Assembly: GCA_029778615.1 (NCBI GenBank)
Contig: JAKOPZ010000024.1
Span: forward strand, 1-64,000
DNA length: 64,000 nucleotides
Reading direction: 5' to 3'
Source of the DNA: Chloroflexota bacterium
Lineage (GTDB): Bacteria > Chloroflexota > Anaerolineae > UBA4142 > SHND01
A model generated the notes under the pieces. The model did no database searches and was not told the DNA's origin. It worked only from the letters and a program-made list of their open reading frames with translations. Positions within the stretch are counted from its first letter, which is position 1, and every line of letters starts with the position of its first letter. Made by a program: the position numbers and the translations under genes. This document shows positions 40,981-54,258 of the stretch, piece by piece.

Positions 40981-43900
40981 ATGCAACGTCTGCTGCCCAC
41001 CATCTTCTCGGTTGTTGTTATCGTCCTCGTCTTGATGTTTATTGGTTCCGCCAACAGTCCAATCGCGACTGCCGCGCCCGCACTCGCGCCGAACGTAACT
41101 TTGTTCAGCGACGATATGGAAAGCGGCACGAATGGTTGGACCGTTTCGCATCAAGCGACCGGTGGCGCGGCCTGTGCGAGCGACGAGTGGCATCAAGTGA
41201 CCACCGACAGCCACAGCGCATCGCATTCGTGGTCGAATGGTCCCTACACTGCTTCCACATCGGGAAACTGTTTGAACTATCTCACCTCTCCAGCCATTGT
41301 CACGCCTGCCAACATTTCTGACCTCACCCTCACTTTTTGGAATCATTTTTTTACGGAAGGTCCGCCGACGTGCAACGCGCCGAGCGGCGAACCGCCGTGC
41401 GATTTTGGCATCGTCCAAATTACGACGAACGCGGGCGCGAGTTGGACGGATGTTTCCGCGCGCTTTGAAGGCGGCAGCGCGGTGGACCCGTACGTGCAAG
41501 CATCGGTGCCGCTCGATGGTTTTTACGCGGCGGGCAACACGATTCAACTGCGTTTCAAATTTTCATCCGACGCGACGCTTGCTACACCGCCATATCTCGG
41601 TTGGTTCATTGACGATGTAGAGGTGAGCGGAACAATCAGCGCAAATACATTGACGCCGACCAACACGCCCACGCGAACCAACACGCCCACCAATACGCCG
41701 AACAATAGCTCGCTGGTTTTTGGTCCGGCAACGGTAATTGACCCGCAGCGCACCGAAGGCGAGCCGGTGAACTGGTTCGCGCAAGACGGCAGCTATTGGG
41801 AATCGGGTCCATACGGGACTTCGACGCAGCTTTCGTTCATTCATCGCTCGACGGATGACGGCAATCAATTCAATATCGTGAGTGCAGTTGGACTGCGCCC
41901 CGACCCGCCACCGGGCGGCGGCGATACCGATGTTGTCACCGACGACCAAAATGTGGTGTACTTTGTTGACCTTGAAGCGTTGGTGAATCTCGGCTGCGCG
42001 GTCAGCAATGACAGCGGAAACAATTGGCGCAAGAACGCGTCGTGCATTCCGCAGTGGGCGGTAGACCGTCAATGGTTCGCGGTGGACAATGGCACCACGA
42101 GCGCGGCGACGGACAATACAATTTTCCTCACGTGGCGCAACGCGGCATTGAGTTCGTTCATTTATTCCACACCGGGTTCGCTCGGTTCGAGTGATACGAC
42201 GGGCGGCTTGGTTTATTCCAACGCGTCCGCAAATCCTGTTGCCGCAGTGAACACCGGCGCGCCGTGCGGACAAATGAAATTTGACCCCGTGAAACGCAAT
42301 TTGTACTTGCCGTGCGGCGATGGCAGTTCAATTCAAATCACCAAAGGGCATGTGAATCCCGGACAGCGCACAGGCATTACGTTCACGACGACCAACACAC
42401 CTGCGTCACCCGGCGGCGGTGATACATCGCAATTGTTCCCCACCGTTTCTGTTGACAGCGCAGGCAACGTCTACGCGGTGTGGACGGATTCGGTTGACCA
42501 CAATACGTACTATGCGTATTCCACCGATGAAGGCGCGAATTGGAGCGCGCCGAAAAAATTAAACAGCGGCGACGCGGTCAATACAGTGATGCCGTGGACG
42601 GCGGCGGGCAGCGCGGGGAATATGGTCGCGGTGTGGTACGGCACGAATGACCCGACGAACAGCGACGACATGACGAATTGGTTCGACGACCGCGTCGGTT
42701 CCACCGCGTACAAATGGTACGGTTACGCGGCGACAGTGCAAAACGCCAACACGGCGAATCCGACGATTACGCAAGCGCGCTTTACCGAAAAGCCGATGAA
42801 CTATGGACAAATTTGTACGGGCGGTCTCGGCTGTACGGTTTCGCAAGGCGACCGCACGATGGCGGATTACTTTAATGTCAATCTCGGCAACAACGGACGC
42901 ATTCGCATTGTCTTTAACGACACCACCAGTCAACATCACGGGGCGCATCTTTTTGAAGTGCGCGAATTAAAAGGTCCAAATTTGCGCGGCGGCGCGGCGT
43001 TCAACGACAGCGCGCCGACAAATCCTGTTGCCGACCCGACGGGCGACGCGCAATCGCCGCACTATTCCACATCGGGCGCGGGCGCGAATTTGCCGCAGTA
43101 CGATGTGACGCAATTGCGTTTAAGCGAGCCGAATGCAAACACACTGCGCGTGGAAATGACACTGAACGATTTGTCGAATCTCGCGCCGCCTGCGACCAAG
43201 ACGAATGGATTTTGGCTCACGCGCTTTCAAGCGAAATCCATCGGCGAAGGCGGTGAAGAGTCGTACCGCATTTTCTATGTCGGCGCGGAATCGGCGAACG
43301 GCGGCGCGCCAACCTTTTTCGCGGGCAGCGGCACGGCAGCCACAGAAGATGGCGTTCAAGGCAATGGCTGTCAGACCAACACGCCCGAGAATTGCAAAAT
43401 TGTTTATTATCCCGCTGAAAGTGTGGCGGCGGGCTGCGCGGCGAACAACACGCTCGTCATTGACGTTGACCTCGCGAGCGGTTTTGCAGGGCATCCCATC
43501 AACGAAAATAAATTGTTCAATGTCACCGCGTTCACGGGCGGACGCTTGACCGCGAGCGATGTGTACGCCGACCTCGATTCCACGCGCGCGTTCGATTACA
43601 CACTGGGCGGCAGTGCGCACAGCGCGCCGTGCAGTCCAAATCCTGTTCCGACGCCGACTATTACAAATACCTTCACACCGACGCGAACGCGCACTGCAAC
43701 TCCCACCAACACTTTGACCGCGCCGACGAACACGGCAACGCGCACGCCGACGTCCACTGGCACATTGGCAGCGCCAACAAACACCGCGACGCCAACTCAG
43801 ACGCCGACCGGCACACTCACGCCGCCGACGAGTACAGGGACGCCAACACACACCTCCACTGCCACGACCGTCCCGCCGACAAACACACCGACGCCGACGG

Positions 43901-44982
43901 CAACCATAATCAATCCGACTGTCACCTCAACGGCGACTCCGCTTGTCACGCCCGTTGTGGAAACAGTGCAGGACAACACCACCAAAATTCAATACAACGG
44001 TTGGCGCGGCGTCAATGATTCCAACGCGAGCGGTAATTCGTATCGCGTGAGCAATTTGACGAATGACAAAATCAAATTCCGCTTTGCGGGCAACGCCCTG
44101 CGTTGGGTCACGTATCGCGGTCCGGACCAGGGCATCGCGCGTGTGTACATTGACGGCAAACTCAAGGAAACGGTTGACCTGTACAATGCGGCGCCGCAGT
44201 TCCAATTTGTGCAAGAATTCAAAAAATTGGGCAAGGGCAATCATCTGGTGCTGATTCGCGTGAGCGGCACCAAGAACGCGAATTCCGCCAACACGAGTGT
44301 TGTCGTAGATGCATTTGAAGTGGGCAACACGCGTCTCGAAAATGAAGACACCCGCATCAAGTTCGGCACTTGGCGCGGCAAGAACAATGTCGAGGTCAGC
44401 GGCGGCACGTTTCGTCATTCCGGACAGCTTGGCGGTGTGGCGCGTCTCTCATTCGCAGGCGACAGAATCGAATGGGTCACTGCCAAGGGGCCAAAATATG
44501 GAAACGCGCGCGTGCTGATTGACGGTGTGGACAAGGGCAAGTTCAAACTCTATGCGCCGAATCCACAGTGGCAAGTCGCGTACGCGTTTGACAATCTGGG
44601 CGCGGGGCAGCACGTGATTGAGGTGCGTCCGCTGCATTCCAAAAAGAAAGCGTCGAAAGCATACCTCGTCGTTGTGGACGCATTTCGCGGACCCATCGTC
44701 ACGCGCGCCGACAGCGCGGACAATGACAATCCCGACCTCAACATCGAAAGCAATATCGTCGGCGTGATTGAGAGTGTGGATGCAAACGCGAAAACATTGA
44801 CGATTGTAACGGACGAAGGCACGCGCGTGGTCAAGGTGAACAAGAAAACATCGCTGGAACTCAATGGCAATGATGTCGCGTTGAATCAGCTCCAAGCAGG
44901 CATGATCGTCAGTGTGGACATGAAGGCGGATATTGCGTCAGCGATTGACGCCGATGATTTGAATTCTGCCGACGACGAATAA
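40981..44982 (+). CDS. large secreted protein: MAM/LamG-like domain, sialidase-like propeller, shared C-terminal surface module
   Basis: The ~1333-residue protein has an N-terminal hydrophobic signal ([20 protein letters not shown]). A beta-sandwich domain resembling those of immune-inhibitor-type proteases follows ('[16 protein letters not shown]' to '[11 protein letters not shown]'). After a short TP-linker comes a region with BNR/sialidase-like repeats ('[15 protein letters not shown]'; about residues 240-640). A further beta domain precedes a long Thr/Pro linker (about 880-1000). The C-terminus has two related beta domains ('[11 protein letters not shown]', 'FGTWRGKNN') and a DUF5666-like domain ending '[12 protein letters not shown]'. 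The C-terminal module recurs in the S8 protease. The substrate is unknown. Confidence 0.82.
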   Translation: MQRLLPTIFSVVVIVLVLMFIGSANSPIATAAPALAPNVTLFSDDMESGTNGWTVSHQATGGAACASDEWHQVTTDSHSASHSWSNGPYTASTSGNCLNYLTSPAIVTPANISDLTLTFWNHFFTEGPPTCNAPSGEPPCDFGIVQITTNAGASWTDVSARFEGGSAVDPYVQASVPLDGFYAAGNTIQLRFKFSSDATLATPPYLGWFIDDVEVSGTISANTLTPTNTPTRTNTPTNTPNNSSLVFGPATVIDPQRTEGEPVNWFAQDGSYWESGPYGTSTQLSFIHRSTDDGNQFNIVSAVGLRPDPPPGGGDTDVVTDDQNVVYFVDLEALVNLGCAVSNDSGNNWRKNASCIPQWAVDRQWFAVDNGTTSAATDNTIFLTWRNAALSSFIYSTPGSLGSSDTTGGLVYSNASANPVAAVNTGAPCGQMKFDPVKRNLYLPCGDGSSIQITKGHVNPGQRTGITFTTTNTPASPGGGDTSQLFPTVSVDSAGNVYAVWTDSVDHNTYYAYSTDEGANWSAPKKLNSGDAVNTVMPWTAAGSAGNMVAVWYGTNDPTNSDDMTNWFDDRVGSTAYKWYGYAATVQNANTANPTITQARFTEKPMNYGQICTGGLGCTVSQGDRTMADYFNVNLGNNGRIRIVFNDTTSQHHGAHLFEVRELKGPNLRGGAAFNDSAPTNPVADPTGDAQSPHYSTSGAGANLPQYDVTQLRLSEPNANTLRVEMTLNDLSNLAPPATKTNGFWLTRFQAKSIGEGGEESYRIFYVGAESANGGAPTFFAGSGTAATEDGVQGNGCQTNTPENCKIVYYPAESVAAGCAANNTLVIDVDLASGFAGHPINENKLFNVTAFTGGRLTASDVYADLDSTRAFDYTLGGSAHSAPCSPNPVPTPTITNTFTPTRTRTATPTNTLTAPTNTATRTPTSTGTLAAPTNTATPTQTPTGTLTPPTSTGTPTHTSTATTVPPTNTPTPTATIINPTVTSTATPLVTPVVETVQDNTTKIQYNGWRGVNDSNASGNSYRVSNLTNDKIKFRFAGNALRWVTYRGPDQGIARVYIDGKLKETVDLYNAAPQFQFVQEFKKLGKGNHLVLIRVSGTKNANSANTSVVVDAFEVGNTRLENEDTRIKFGTWRGKNNVEVSGGTFRHSGQLGGVARLSFAGDRIEWVTAKGPKYGNARVLIDGVDKGKFKLYAPNPQWQVAYAFDNLGAGQHVIEVRPLHSKKKASKAYLVVVDAFRGPIVTRADSADNDNPDLNIESNIVGVIESVDANAKTLTIVTDEGTRVVKVNKKTSLELNGNDVALNQLQAGMIVSVDMKADIASAIDADDLNSADDE

Positions 44983-44989
44983 ATAGATT

Positions 44990-45031
44990 GGAGATGGACG
45001 ACGCGCAGTTGTCCATCTCCGAAATTTTTTT
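44990..45031 (+). terminator. terminator after the 40981 gene
   Basis: GGAGATGGAC (44990-44999) and GTCCATCTCC (45011-45020) form a 10-bp stem followed by GAAATTTTTTT. Confidence 0.85.
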
Positions 45032-45112
45032 GGCGCTAGATGTAATGTTTGTACGCAGATGTTCGTTATTACAAATGCATTGAACTAAATCAAACTCAAC
45101 AAAGCAGCCACA

Positions 45113-48100
45113 ATGAAATACTCACCACGCTTGAACATCGGACTGGTCGTTTTGTTTGTTTTGGTTTTGCTTGTTTCTTCCGTCAAGTTTTCCCCACCCT
45201 TGGCTGCGGCGACTGCGAAATTGCCTCGCCCGACGAATTCCTCGTAAGACGCTCCAAACGCCAAGCCCCTTGCTCCCGGTGTGCATCGGATTTACGGTAC
45301 GGTCACGCGTGTGGAAAAAAAGAAACTCAAAGTTAAAACGCGAAATGGAAAAATCACAATTCCTATCACGGCGAAAACGCTGAATCTGCTTGGCAAACGC
45401 GATGCTCAAGTGAGCGATGTCCGCAAGGGCGACATGGTAGATGCTTTCATTCGTGTCAAGCCGAATGGAAAAATCAAACCCATTCGAGTCCGTATACTGC
45501 AACCTCAAATCGAAGCGCCCAATTCCGCAGAACTGAATTCTTCTGCCGCTGAACTGGCAAATGCACAGTGGACTGCGCCAGAAGACCTCGCTTCGGATAT
45601 GGGAGAAGCACATTCGCTAAGTATGGTGCATGATGGGCAAAATAACTTGTACGGCGTCTGGTACGCCACCAGCCCAAACCCGGGTCTTTATTTGAAAACG
45701 CGCACCAGTAGCGGATGGACGACACCCCAATTGATTTTCAGCACGGACTGGGCAGCTATGCCATCGCTTGGAATTGATGGACAAGGCACACTCCATTTGG
45801 TTTGGACGGGTTTATACGACGAACAATACACTCGAATTTATTATGCGCAAGGCGTTTTCAATGCGACAACCCACTTGTACGAATGGACACAGCCAACCGA
45901 CATCTCCGCTCTAGCTTCAAGCGGATACACTAATTTCGTCTATAGTGCAGAGCTGGTGGTCACAGGCGGCACAAGCCCAATCGTTCACGTTGTTTGGGTC
46001 CAGCAATGGTGTCCGACTGTTGGACTTTAGCGACCGTTTGATTTATCGTGGGTGGCGCTCAAGCAGCGGTTGGTCGAACCGCATCGTTCTGGCAGAAGAT
46101 GCTAACTTTATCCAGTATCCGGTCATCGCAGCGGATAGCATCGGGCGCGTTGGTGTGGGCTATGCCAAACATTATGTCTGTGCTTGTTATGATGCCCACA
46201 TATTTTATCGCGAATGCGCGGCGGGTGATTGTAGCAATCTTGCCCTCTGGAGCGTAGCACTTGAGGTTTCTACTGCGACATCGCTTGCCCCCGACTTGAC
46301 CTTTGATTCCCTGGGGAATGCACATTTCGTCTGGCAAGGATACTTGAACTACAACAAGAGTGTTTTCTATAGTATGCGTGTTGCTGCTGCGCCGACATGG
46401 ACTGCGCCTGAGTCGCTGGCGAATTTGCCGAATCAAATTAATCTGCCAATCACCCCGCGCGTTGCAGCAGGGTCTCTCGACAATCGCTTTGTCGTTTGGA
46501 GCGATAATGTAGCAAATTACACTTCACCGCAGGCATACTATCGGCAATGGAACGGGACCGCGTGGTCGGCAGAAGCGGCAATTGCTGGCAGCGCGAATGG
46601 ATGGAGTGAGGATTGGGCAAGTCTGCTGTTGGATGGGACTAATACCGCGCACTTGTTGTGGTCGGGAATCAATCAGGAGATTTTTTATTCCACGACTGGT
46701 TCGACATCGGTCACCGCGCCGCTGATTTCAATTCAAGTGACGGACAGCGCAAACAATATCGTTACCAGTTTTAACACGAATGACGAAGGATGGTACGAAC
46801 AGAATCCGATCACGGTGACGGTGACGGTCACGAATCCGAGTACGACAGTCATGAATGCAGTGATTCCAATTACCTTTGGCTCGCCGAATGATACAACGCG
46901 TTTTTATCTTTGGTCACAAGAGCAAGCGCCCACTTGTCAAGGTCAAACAACACCTTACAACGAAAGCGATGTATCACATGTTGGATATACAGCAAGTTGC
47001 GCGGTACCATTGAACCCGAGCCAAACTCGTTCATTGCATTGGGGGCTTTGGATGCAACCGTCGCGCGCAGGGCAATTCGATTTGAGCGCGCAGATGCTTG
47101 CTGGTACGTATTCTGGGAGTGATCACAAAACCCTTGCCGTAGAATTGGCACAGATTCATCCGTTTGCACTGATCCCCGGTTTTGGCGGCACACAGCAGTT
47201 CGGAACTGACAAGTTCTACAAACCCCTGCTGGAGACCTTAAAACGAATGGGTTATGAGAATGACCAGACGCTATTTACCGATTTAACGTACGAGCCTTTA
47301 CAGAGTGTTGTAATGACGGGTGAGCAGTTGGCAGCGAAAATGGAGGAATGGGAGACAAAAGCAAGTCAAGTTGAATGGGTTTATCATGACCAAAATGGTC
47401 GAATACCAACCGATCTTCTTGGTCACAGTCTCGGAGTACCTGTAATCCGGTCTTATGTGCAACTGACCCCGCTCGATGATTTCAAACCTGTCTCACGACT
47501 TTTGCTTGTTGGCGGACCAAATAAGGGCACACCTGTAACATATTTAGCGCGCGAGGGCTTGTATGCCGGAGGCATCTTCTCACTGCTCATAGGTCCTGGG
47601 CTTATTTACAAAAGCATCGAATGTGGACTCTATGATCCGCAGACATATATTCAACCTTTAGATGAGGTACGATACAGAACTTTGCACAAGTATGAATGCG
47701 GTATGCATTCAATTGCCGAACTGTTACCAACATCTGATGCGGACACCTCGCCCTATCTGAAGGATCGAAGTGGGAGTACTTTTCCATACCCTGTCCCACC
47801 TGGTTCGCCAAATGGGCGTCAGCATAACCCGCTTTTAGAAAGCGGACCTTCTGACTCCATCAACGATCCGTGGTGGCTGCCAGAGAATCCAAATCCAAAT
47901 ACACACTACTATGACCTCAATAGCTCTGTGCAGCAAGATTTGGCGGATCGGGGAATTTCTATGAACCAGATTCACATCTTTTACAACGGCGCACTTCCGA
48001 CGCATCAAACGTATATCGTTGACTCCCCCAATCCTGCAAGTCTGCTTTGGAGGAATGGTGAGTGGTCAAAGGACGCAGGAGACGTTGAGCAACCAAATAG

Positions 48101-48695
48101 CGGGGATGAGACCATCCCTGAATACAGCGCGGTTGCTTCGGATTTGTGGCAAGGATTACAGGGCCAGCATGATCTTTTTGTTCCAGAGACGCCAGATCCA
48201 AATGCTCGACCTGAGAAGCATACAAATTTACCAGTATACCCAGAGTCTCAACAAGCAATAGGAACTTTACTGAGCGGAAACAAGCCGCCATTCACAAGCC
48301 CGCTTGGGTTATTGAACGATATCGTGCAATCGGAGGGCACTTTCCCGGGCAGTAGTTCTCAGAACAACAGTACATTGGTCATCTATGGAATCGGAGACAT
48401 TGAACTGCTTATGACCGATCCATTGGGCAGGAGAATTGGTGTTGATCCGGTGACAGGGCAACGCGTTGACGAAACCCCTAATGCGCTATACTTTCATCCG
48501 GCAGGCAAAGCAGCAGAGATTGTCGTCTTCGGACCAAGCTCTGGGAATTATGTTGTTCTTGCCACTGGTGTCACCAACGGTGAGTACAAACTGTTGCCAC
48601 TCTTGACCCGAGCCCAAGAGACAATTCCAGTCTTTTACCAGACGGGAATTATTCAGGAAGGTGAAACAATTCCTGCCACCGTTGTAGTGCCGTAG
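45113..48695 (+). pseudogene. secreted lipase-like protein, interrupted by a stop and a frameshift
   Basis: The ATG at 45113 starts a signal peptide ('LNIGLVVLFVLVLLVSSV') in the same frame as a DUF5666-like domain ('IYGTVTRVEKKKLKVKTRNG'), but a TAA at 45245-45247 separates them. Around 46000 the frame shifts: 'SPIVHVVWV' in one frame continues as 'SSNGVRLLDF' in the other, explained by one extra G in TTTGGGTCC. Downstream are sialidase-like repeats, a CARDB-like region and an alpha/beta hydrolase of the LCAT/lipase type ('FALIPGFGGTQ', 'TDLLGHSLGVPVIRSY'). Composition differs from the rest of the window and GATC is common from 46808 to 48447. Assembly errors or real decay could both explain the breaks. 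Confidence 0.75.
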
Positions 48696-48722
48696 GAAAG
48701 CTATAAAAAGGGAGTGCAAGCC

Positions 48723-49793
48723 ATGATTCGTCAAAGATTCCTTCGGTGTGGGGTGATTGCTGTCATCGTACTCGCGTCATGTATTGCGCTCCCTTTTCTC
48801 GCCTACCAATATTATCGCTGGCAATACTGCTGGTTCCCTTTGTTCGGACCTAATATCGAAATTGTAGCATCTGCTTGTCGAGTGCCAATATGGACTAGTA
48901 TCTCGCCCAACGGAAGATACATTGTGTATGGCGCATGGGAAAATCAGCTATGGGGAAAAAGAGGGGCATGGATGCGAGATTCTATGACGGGACGTGAAGA
49001 GTCTCTTGCCAAAACGGGTGCTGGACAATTTTGGTTGAGTGAGAACCTTATGCTTATCGCAAAGCAAGATGGAGACAATCTTTCCCAAAGCATACTAGAC
49101 ATCGATGATAAAAGGATGTCCCCGCTTCGATGGGTTCATGCTATATCGGGCGCGACTACGCGAACGACGGACGGCAAGTTGGTTTTCAGCAACCAAGTTG
49201 TTGAATGGTTTCGCGAGGCAGAGCGGGTTTACTATATTCCTGAGCGACACATTGCGCTTGCCCTCGCACATGATTTCAAGCTTCATCCTGAAGGGAATTT
49301 TTTTTTAGAAACACCACGCACCCATCGCGGTGGTGATGAGGAGGCAATTCTCGCCTTTCTCCAAGAGAATAATATCTCTTACATAGAGATTCAGAACGAA
49401 CCAAGTTACACTTCCCACGATGGCGGATTCCAAGCAGATTTTATCGGCGCAGACATATTGAGGTTCGTTGATGCTCAAGGTAGAGAACTTGCACGAACCA
49501 CCATCCCTCATACTGGTCTTACAACTTTTTACGGCTGGGCGTCAGATGACAGCGGTGTGTATGTGCAAGGATATCAGATTGGAAGTATCTTTCTTTTTGA
49601 ACCTGCGGGACCGAGTCGGCCAGTTCTAAAAATAAATTTGCCAAAAGAATATCTTTCCCCCGAAGCCCGGCAACGCGAAGAGACGCGGCAGGCAGAACAG
49701 TTGCGAATATGGGTGTTGGTTGGTGCTGTGGTGCTATTACTCGGAGGCGCACTATTTGGGACGTGGTGGTGGCAAAAGCGCGTGCGGCGATGA
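48723..49793 (+). CDS. membrane-anchored extracytoplasmic protein of unknown function
   Basis: The 356-residue protein has a membrane segment near each end (about residues 9-30 and 325-347) and a soluble middle of about 290 residues. The middle begins 'VPIWTSISPNGRYIVYGAWE' and contains 'GWASDDSGVYVQG', resembling WD40/TolB-like beta-propeller blades. I do not recognise a named family. The ATG at 48723 is preceded by AAGGGAG. It follows the lipase-like gene by 27 bases and shares its atypical, less GC-rich composition, so the two may have arrived together. Confidence 0.75.
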   Translation: MIRQRFLRCGVIAVIVLASCIALPFLAYQYYRWQYCWFPLFGPNIEIVASACRVPIWTSISPNGRYIVYGAWENQLWGKRGAWMRDSMTGREESLAKTGAGQFWLSENLMLIAKQDGDNLSQSILDIDDKRMSPLRWVHAISGATTRTTDGKLVFSNQVVEWFREAERVYYIPERHIALALAHDFKLHPEGNFFLETPRTHRGGDEEAILAFLQENNISYIEIQNEPSYTSHDGGFQADFIGADILRFVDAQGRELARTTIPHTGLTTFYGWASDDSGVYVQGYQIGSIFLFEPAGPSRPVLKINLPKEYLSPEARQREETRQAEQLRIWVLVGAVVLLLGGALFGTWWWQKRVRR

Positions 49794-49914
49794 ACGCGTT
49801 TCAACTGCGAGTCATTCGACTAGCACTTCTTTTCTCTTGTAATGTTTCCACGCTCACCCCCGTTATAACAATTGTTTGTCTCCAAAAATTTCCCCACACA
49901 GTCAAGGAGGACAC

Positions 49915-52900
49915 GTGTTCCGCTTCAACCTCAAACCTCTCATTATCATTCTCTCTTTCGTCGCGCTCTTTGCGCTTGCCACCGCACAAGCAACGTTCGC
50001 AAATTCGGGCGCGCAGGCGGAAAATCGCGCGCGTTATATAGTGGAATTGACCGACCCCGCGCTCGCAAATTATCGCGGCGGCATCGTGGGACTCGCGCCG
50101 ACGAGTCCACAGCGCACGGGCGCGCGCAAACTGAATGCGGACAGCGCGGCGAGTCGCGCGTACCGCGATTATTTATCGCAACGGCAAGATAACGCGCTCG
50201 CGCAAATTCGCAGCGAAACGGGACGCATCGTTCAAGTGGTGTATCGCTTCGACACCGCACTGAACGCGCTCGTTCTCGAACTCGATGCGGAGGAAGCGAA
50301 TCGCGTCGCGCAATTGCCCGGCGTGAAACGCGTTGTGCGCGATGAAATGCGCGCGCTCGTCACCGACGACGGACCGAATTGGATTGGCGCGAGCGGCATT
50401 TGGGATGGTTCGAGTACGGGAGGACTGCCCGCGAACAAAGGCGAAGGCATCGTCATCGGCATCGTGGATTCGGGCGTCAATTACGACCATCCTTCGTTCG
50501 CGGGTACGGGACCCGTTGACGGCTATGTGTTCACGAATCCGTACGCGCCCGCGTTTAAAGGTGTTTGCGCGCCCGTGACGGGTCTGCCGTTTTGCAACAA
50601 CAAACTCGTCGGCGTGTACGATTTCACGGGCACGACGCCGATGGACGACAACGGTCACGGCTCACATACCGCGAGCACGGCAGCGGGCAATACGGTGAAT
50701 GCTGCGCTGCTCGCACCGACGATTACGATCAATCGTACCATTTCGGGGGTCGCGCCGCACGCGAATCTCATCACATACAAAGCGTGCATTACACCGCCGC
50801 TCGAACCGCCCGATTTTGGACAGCCCGCCGTCGGTGGTTGTCTCGTTTCGAACACGGCAGCTGCCATCAACGCCGCGATTCAAGATGGCGTGGACGTTAT
50901 CAATTTTTCCATCAGCGGCGGCACCGACCCGTACACCGATTTGATTTCGCAATCGTTTTTGTCTGCGCGCAACGCGGGAATTTTTGTTTCCGCATCGGCG
51001 GGCAATGAAGGACCCGGCGCGGCAACCACCGCGCACAATGACCCGTGGACGCTCACTGTCGCGGCGAGTACGCATCGCCGCAAATTTGTAAATTCATTGA
51101 CGAATCTGTCCGGTGGCAACACACCGCCGCCCGGCACCTTAACCGGTCTCTCTGTCACAAGCGGTTACGGTCCCGCGCCGATTGTGTACGCGGGTGCGGC
51201 GCCGTACAACAATCCATTGTGTCAACCGTTCGCGGCAGGAACGTTTTCGGGACAAATTGTGATTTGTGACCGCGGCACAAATGGACGCGTCGAAAAAGGA
51301 CAAAATGTTTTGGACGCGGGCGGCGGCGGAATGATTCTCGCGAACGATGCGCCGAATGGCGATTCACTCATCGCCGACACGCACGTCCTCCCCGCCGTGC
51401 ACATCGGTTACAACGCGGGAAATATTTTGAAAGCGTGGGTGAATGACGGCGGCGCGACGCACACGGGAACGATTGCCGGAACGACGGCGGATACAAACGC
51501 GAACAACGCCGACATTATGGCGTCGTTCAGTTCGCGCGGTCCATCCGTTATCACCGATTTGCTCGAACCCGACATCACTGCGCCGGGTGTGGACATTCTC
51601 GCCGCATGGAAAAGTGAAACGCCGCCGGGCGCAGACCCCGAATTCAATGTCATCAGCGGAACATCCATGTCGAGTCCGCACATGGCGGGTTCTGCCGCGC
51701 TGCTCATCAAATTGCATCCCGATTGGACGCCTGCGGAAATCATGTCCGCGATGATGTCCACCGCGTATCTGAACACATCGCTCGCGACGAACGGCGGCGA
51801 AACGCATCCTGTCTATAAAGAAGATGGCGCGACGACGGCTGACCCGTTCGATACGGGCGCGGGACGAATTGATTTACGCGCAGCGGGACGCGCGGGATTC
51901 GTCTTGAATGAAAGCGACCCCAATTTCACAAACGCGAATCCGACAACGGGCGGCGACCCCAAAACGTTAAACATCGCGAGCATGGCGAATGGCAACTGCG
52001 CGGGTTCATGTAGTTGGACGCGCACGCTGCGCAGCACGCGCGCGGACACTGTGCAGTGGACAGTAACTGCGTCCGTCGCGTGGCTGAGTGCGACGCCGAA
52101 CAGTTTCACGCTCAACGCGAGTCCCGCCACGCAAGATATTGAAATCACCGCCGACACGACAGGGCTCGCGCTCAATCAATGGCATTTCGGCACACTCATT
52201 CTCACGCCAAACAAAGCGGGCGTGCCAAAGGCACATTTCCCGGTTGCGATTTTTGTAACCGAAGGCGGCGGCACGGTTGACGAACGCGTCGTACTGCATT
52301 TTCACGGCAACCCCGGCGCGCCCGCTGAACCGCCAGAGACCAACTGCACGGGCGTTGGCGCGACCGATGTCAGCGCGTGCGACGGACCCTTTTTGCTCAC
52401 GAGCGCGAATCTCTCCAATTCCGGCGCGGCATCGTGGACGGTCGCGAATCCCGCACTCGACGACAATGTTGACCGCGGCGTGAACGACCCGAATTGGGTT
52501 TGGAATCTGGATGCGCCGACCACATTGCAAGGACGCATGACCGTTGAATGGTGGGCATCGTGCGGCGCGTGCGGCGCGCTCGTCGGTTCGGCGGATTGGA
52601 CAATTAGCGTGTGGGCGGACGGCACCAAAGGATTTGAAGAACGCATCACCGCGACGCCGAACACACCGAACATTCCTTCCAAATTAAAAACCAGTGTCAC
52701 GCTTCCACAAATCGTCGCGAACAACACCATCGTTTTGAAAATTGACCCCGTGTATATAGATTCGCAAAACAATACAAACATCTATTACGACTCGACGCAG
52801 ACATGTCCCAACGCGTCAAGTGGTCCATGCGATTCTACGGTACGAATGCCCGTCATCGCGGGTGCGAGCAACACGCCGACGAATACGCCGACCAAAACTC

Positions 52901-54255
52901 CAACTGCCACAGGCACCCTGCCGACGAATACACCGACGCATACCGCAACGGCAACGCGTACGCGCACCGCGACGCCGACCGGCACCCTGCCGACGAATAC
53001 ACCGACAGCTACTCGAACGCGCACGCGCACCGCGACGCCAACCGGCACTTTGCCGACGAATACACCCACACCAACCGGCACCCTGCCGACGAATACACCT
53101 ACAGCAACTCTCACACTGCCGGCTAGTACGGCGACAAACACGCCGACGCAAACGGTAACACCCGGCGGTCCCACCGTTGCACCGACGAAAACCGCGACCA
53201 TTCCGCCCGAAGCGTGCAGCGGCACAACGTACGATGATACCGATTTGCAACTGCGCTTTAACGGCTGGCGCGGCGTCGCCGACGCGAACGCGCACGGCGG
53301 CTCGTATCATGAAAGCAACACAAACAAAGATTCCCTGAAATTCCGATTCAGCGGCAAGACGATTTCTTGGTTCACCATGCGCCGCCCCGATGGCGGCATC
53401 GCCGAGGTGTACATTGATGGAAAACTACAAGAGACTGTTGATTTGTATGCGGCGAACGCGCAGGCGTACAAACGCGCGTACAAGAAACTGGGCGCGGGCG
53501 CTCACGTAATTCTCGTGCGCGTGACAGACCGGAAAAACAACGCGTCGTCGAATCGTTTCGTCACGTTCGATACGTTCAAGGTGAAAGCGAAATACGCGCA
53601 AGATACCGCACTCGCCGTGAAATACAGCGGCTGGAAAGGCAAGAACAACAATCAAGCTTATAACAATGGCTATCGCCGCGCGGGTTCCAAGCGCGCGAGC
53701 GTGACGTTTACGTTCACCGGCAATTCGATTGCATGGCTCACCGCGCGCGGTCCGAATCTCGGCAAAGCGCAGCTCTGGCTCGACGGCGCGAATCGCGGCA
53801 CGTACGATTTGTACGCTTCGAACGCGCAATCTCAAGTGCCCGTCTGTTTCACCGCGCTTGGCAACAACACACAGCACACGATTCAAATCATGCCGCTCAA
53901 CAAGAAAAACAAACAGTCGTCGGGCAAAGCGATTGTGGTAGATGGTTTTCGTGGTCCCGTCACCGCGCAAGAACCGTCCGACGCACCGCCGAGCGCGGAG
54001 GAGGGCGAAGCGTTGGTTGGCGTGATTACGAATGTGGACGCGGACGCGAACACCGTCGAAATTCAATCCGCAGAAAATGACGCGCACATCACGCTGACGG
54101 TCAACAAAGACAGCGAAATGTTTTTGAACGAACGCGAAGTGAACGTGCGCGATGTACGCGTAGGATGGATAGTGAATCTCGAGTATGACCGAACGACGAA
54201 TACAATTCTTGCGCTCGACGCGGATGATTTGAAAAGCGCGGACGACGCGGAATAA
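49915..54255 (+). CDS. secreted S8 (subtilisin-like) peptidase with PA insert and C-terminal surface module
   Basis: The ~1446-residue protein starts at GTG with AAGGAGG 4 nt upstream. It has a signal peptide ('[19 protein letters not shown]'), an inhibitor-I9-like propeptide and a subtilase domain with Asp in '[14 protein letters not shown]', His in 'NGHGSHTAS' and Ser in '[12 protein letters not shown]'. A protease-associated domain is inserted ('[20 protein letters not shown]'). FnIII-like domains follow, then a Thr/Pro/Asn linker (about residues 985-1100), two beta domains ('[11 protein letters not shown]', 'YSGWKGKNN') and a DUF5666-like domain ending '[13 protein letters not shown]'. 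It should be an extracellular, surface-held protease. Confidence 0.93.
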   Translation: MFRFNLKPLIIILSFVALFALATAQATFANSGAQAENRARYIVELTDPALANYRGGIVGLAPTSPQRTGARKLNADSAASRAYRDYLSQRQDNALAQIRSETGRIVQVVYRFDTALNALVLELDAEEANRVAQLPGVKRVVRDEMRALVTDDGPNWIGASGIWDGSSTGGLPANKGEGIVIGIVDSGVNYDHPSFAGTGPVDGYVFTNPYAPAFKGVCAPVTGLPFCNNKLVGVYDFTGTTPMDDNGHGSHTASTAAGNTVNAALLAPTITINRTISGVAPHANLITYKACITPPLEPPDFGQPAVGGCLVSNTAAAINAAIQDGVDVINFSISGGTDPYTDLISQSFLSARNAGIFVSASAGNEGPGAATTAHNDPWTLTVAASTHRRKFVNSLTNLSGGNTPPPGTLTGLSVTSGYGPAPIVYAGAAPYNNPLCQPFAAGTFSGQIVICDRGTNGRVEKGQNVLDAGGGGMILANDAPNGDSLIADTHVLPAVHIGYNAGNILKAWVNDGGATHTGTIAGTTADTNANNADIMASFSSRGPSVITDLLEPDITAPGVDILAAWKSETPPGADPEFNVISGTSMSSPHMAGSAALLIKLHPDWTPAEIMSAMMSTAYLNTSLATNGGETHPVYKEDGATTADPFDTGAGRIDLRAAGRAGFVLNESDPNFTNANPTTGGDPKTLNIASMANGNCAGSCSWTRTLRSTRADTVQWTVTASVAWLSATPNSFTLNASPATQDIEITADTTGLALNQWHFGTLILTPNKAGVPKAHFPVAIFVTEGGGTVDERVVLHFHGNPGAPAEPPETNCTGVGATDVSACDGPFLLTSANLSNSGAASWTVANPALDDNVDRGVNDPNWVWNLDAPTTLQGRMTVEWWASCGACGALVGSADWTISVWADGTKGFEERITATPNTPNIPSKLKTSVTLPQIVANNTIVLKIDPVYIDSQNNTNIYYDSTQTCPNASSGPCDSTVRMPVIAGASNTPTNTPTKTPTATGTLPTNTPTHTATATRTRTATPTGTLPTNTPTATRTRTRTATPTGTLPTNTPTPTGTLPTNTPTATLTLPASTATNTPTQTVTPGGPTVAPTKTATIPPEACSGTTYDDTDLQLRFNGWRGVADANAHGGSYHESNTNKDSLKFRFSGKTISWFTMRRPDGGIAEVYIDGKLQETVDLYAANAQAYKRAYKKLGAGAHVILVRVTDRKNNASSNRFVTFDTFKVKAKYAQDTALAVKYSGWKGKNNNQAYNNGYRRAGSKRASVTFTFTGNSIAWLTARGPNLGKAQLWLDGANRGTYDLYASNAQSQVPVCFTALGNNTQHTIQIMPLNKKNKQSSGKAIVVDGFRGPVTAQEPSDAPPSAEEGEALVGVITNVDADANTVEIQSAENDAHITLTVNKDSEMFLNEREVNVRDVRVGWIVNLEYDRTTNTILALDADDLKSADDAE

Positions 54256-54258
54256 GAA

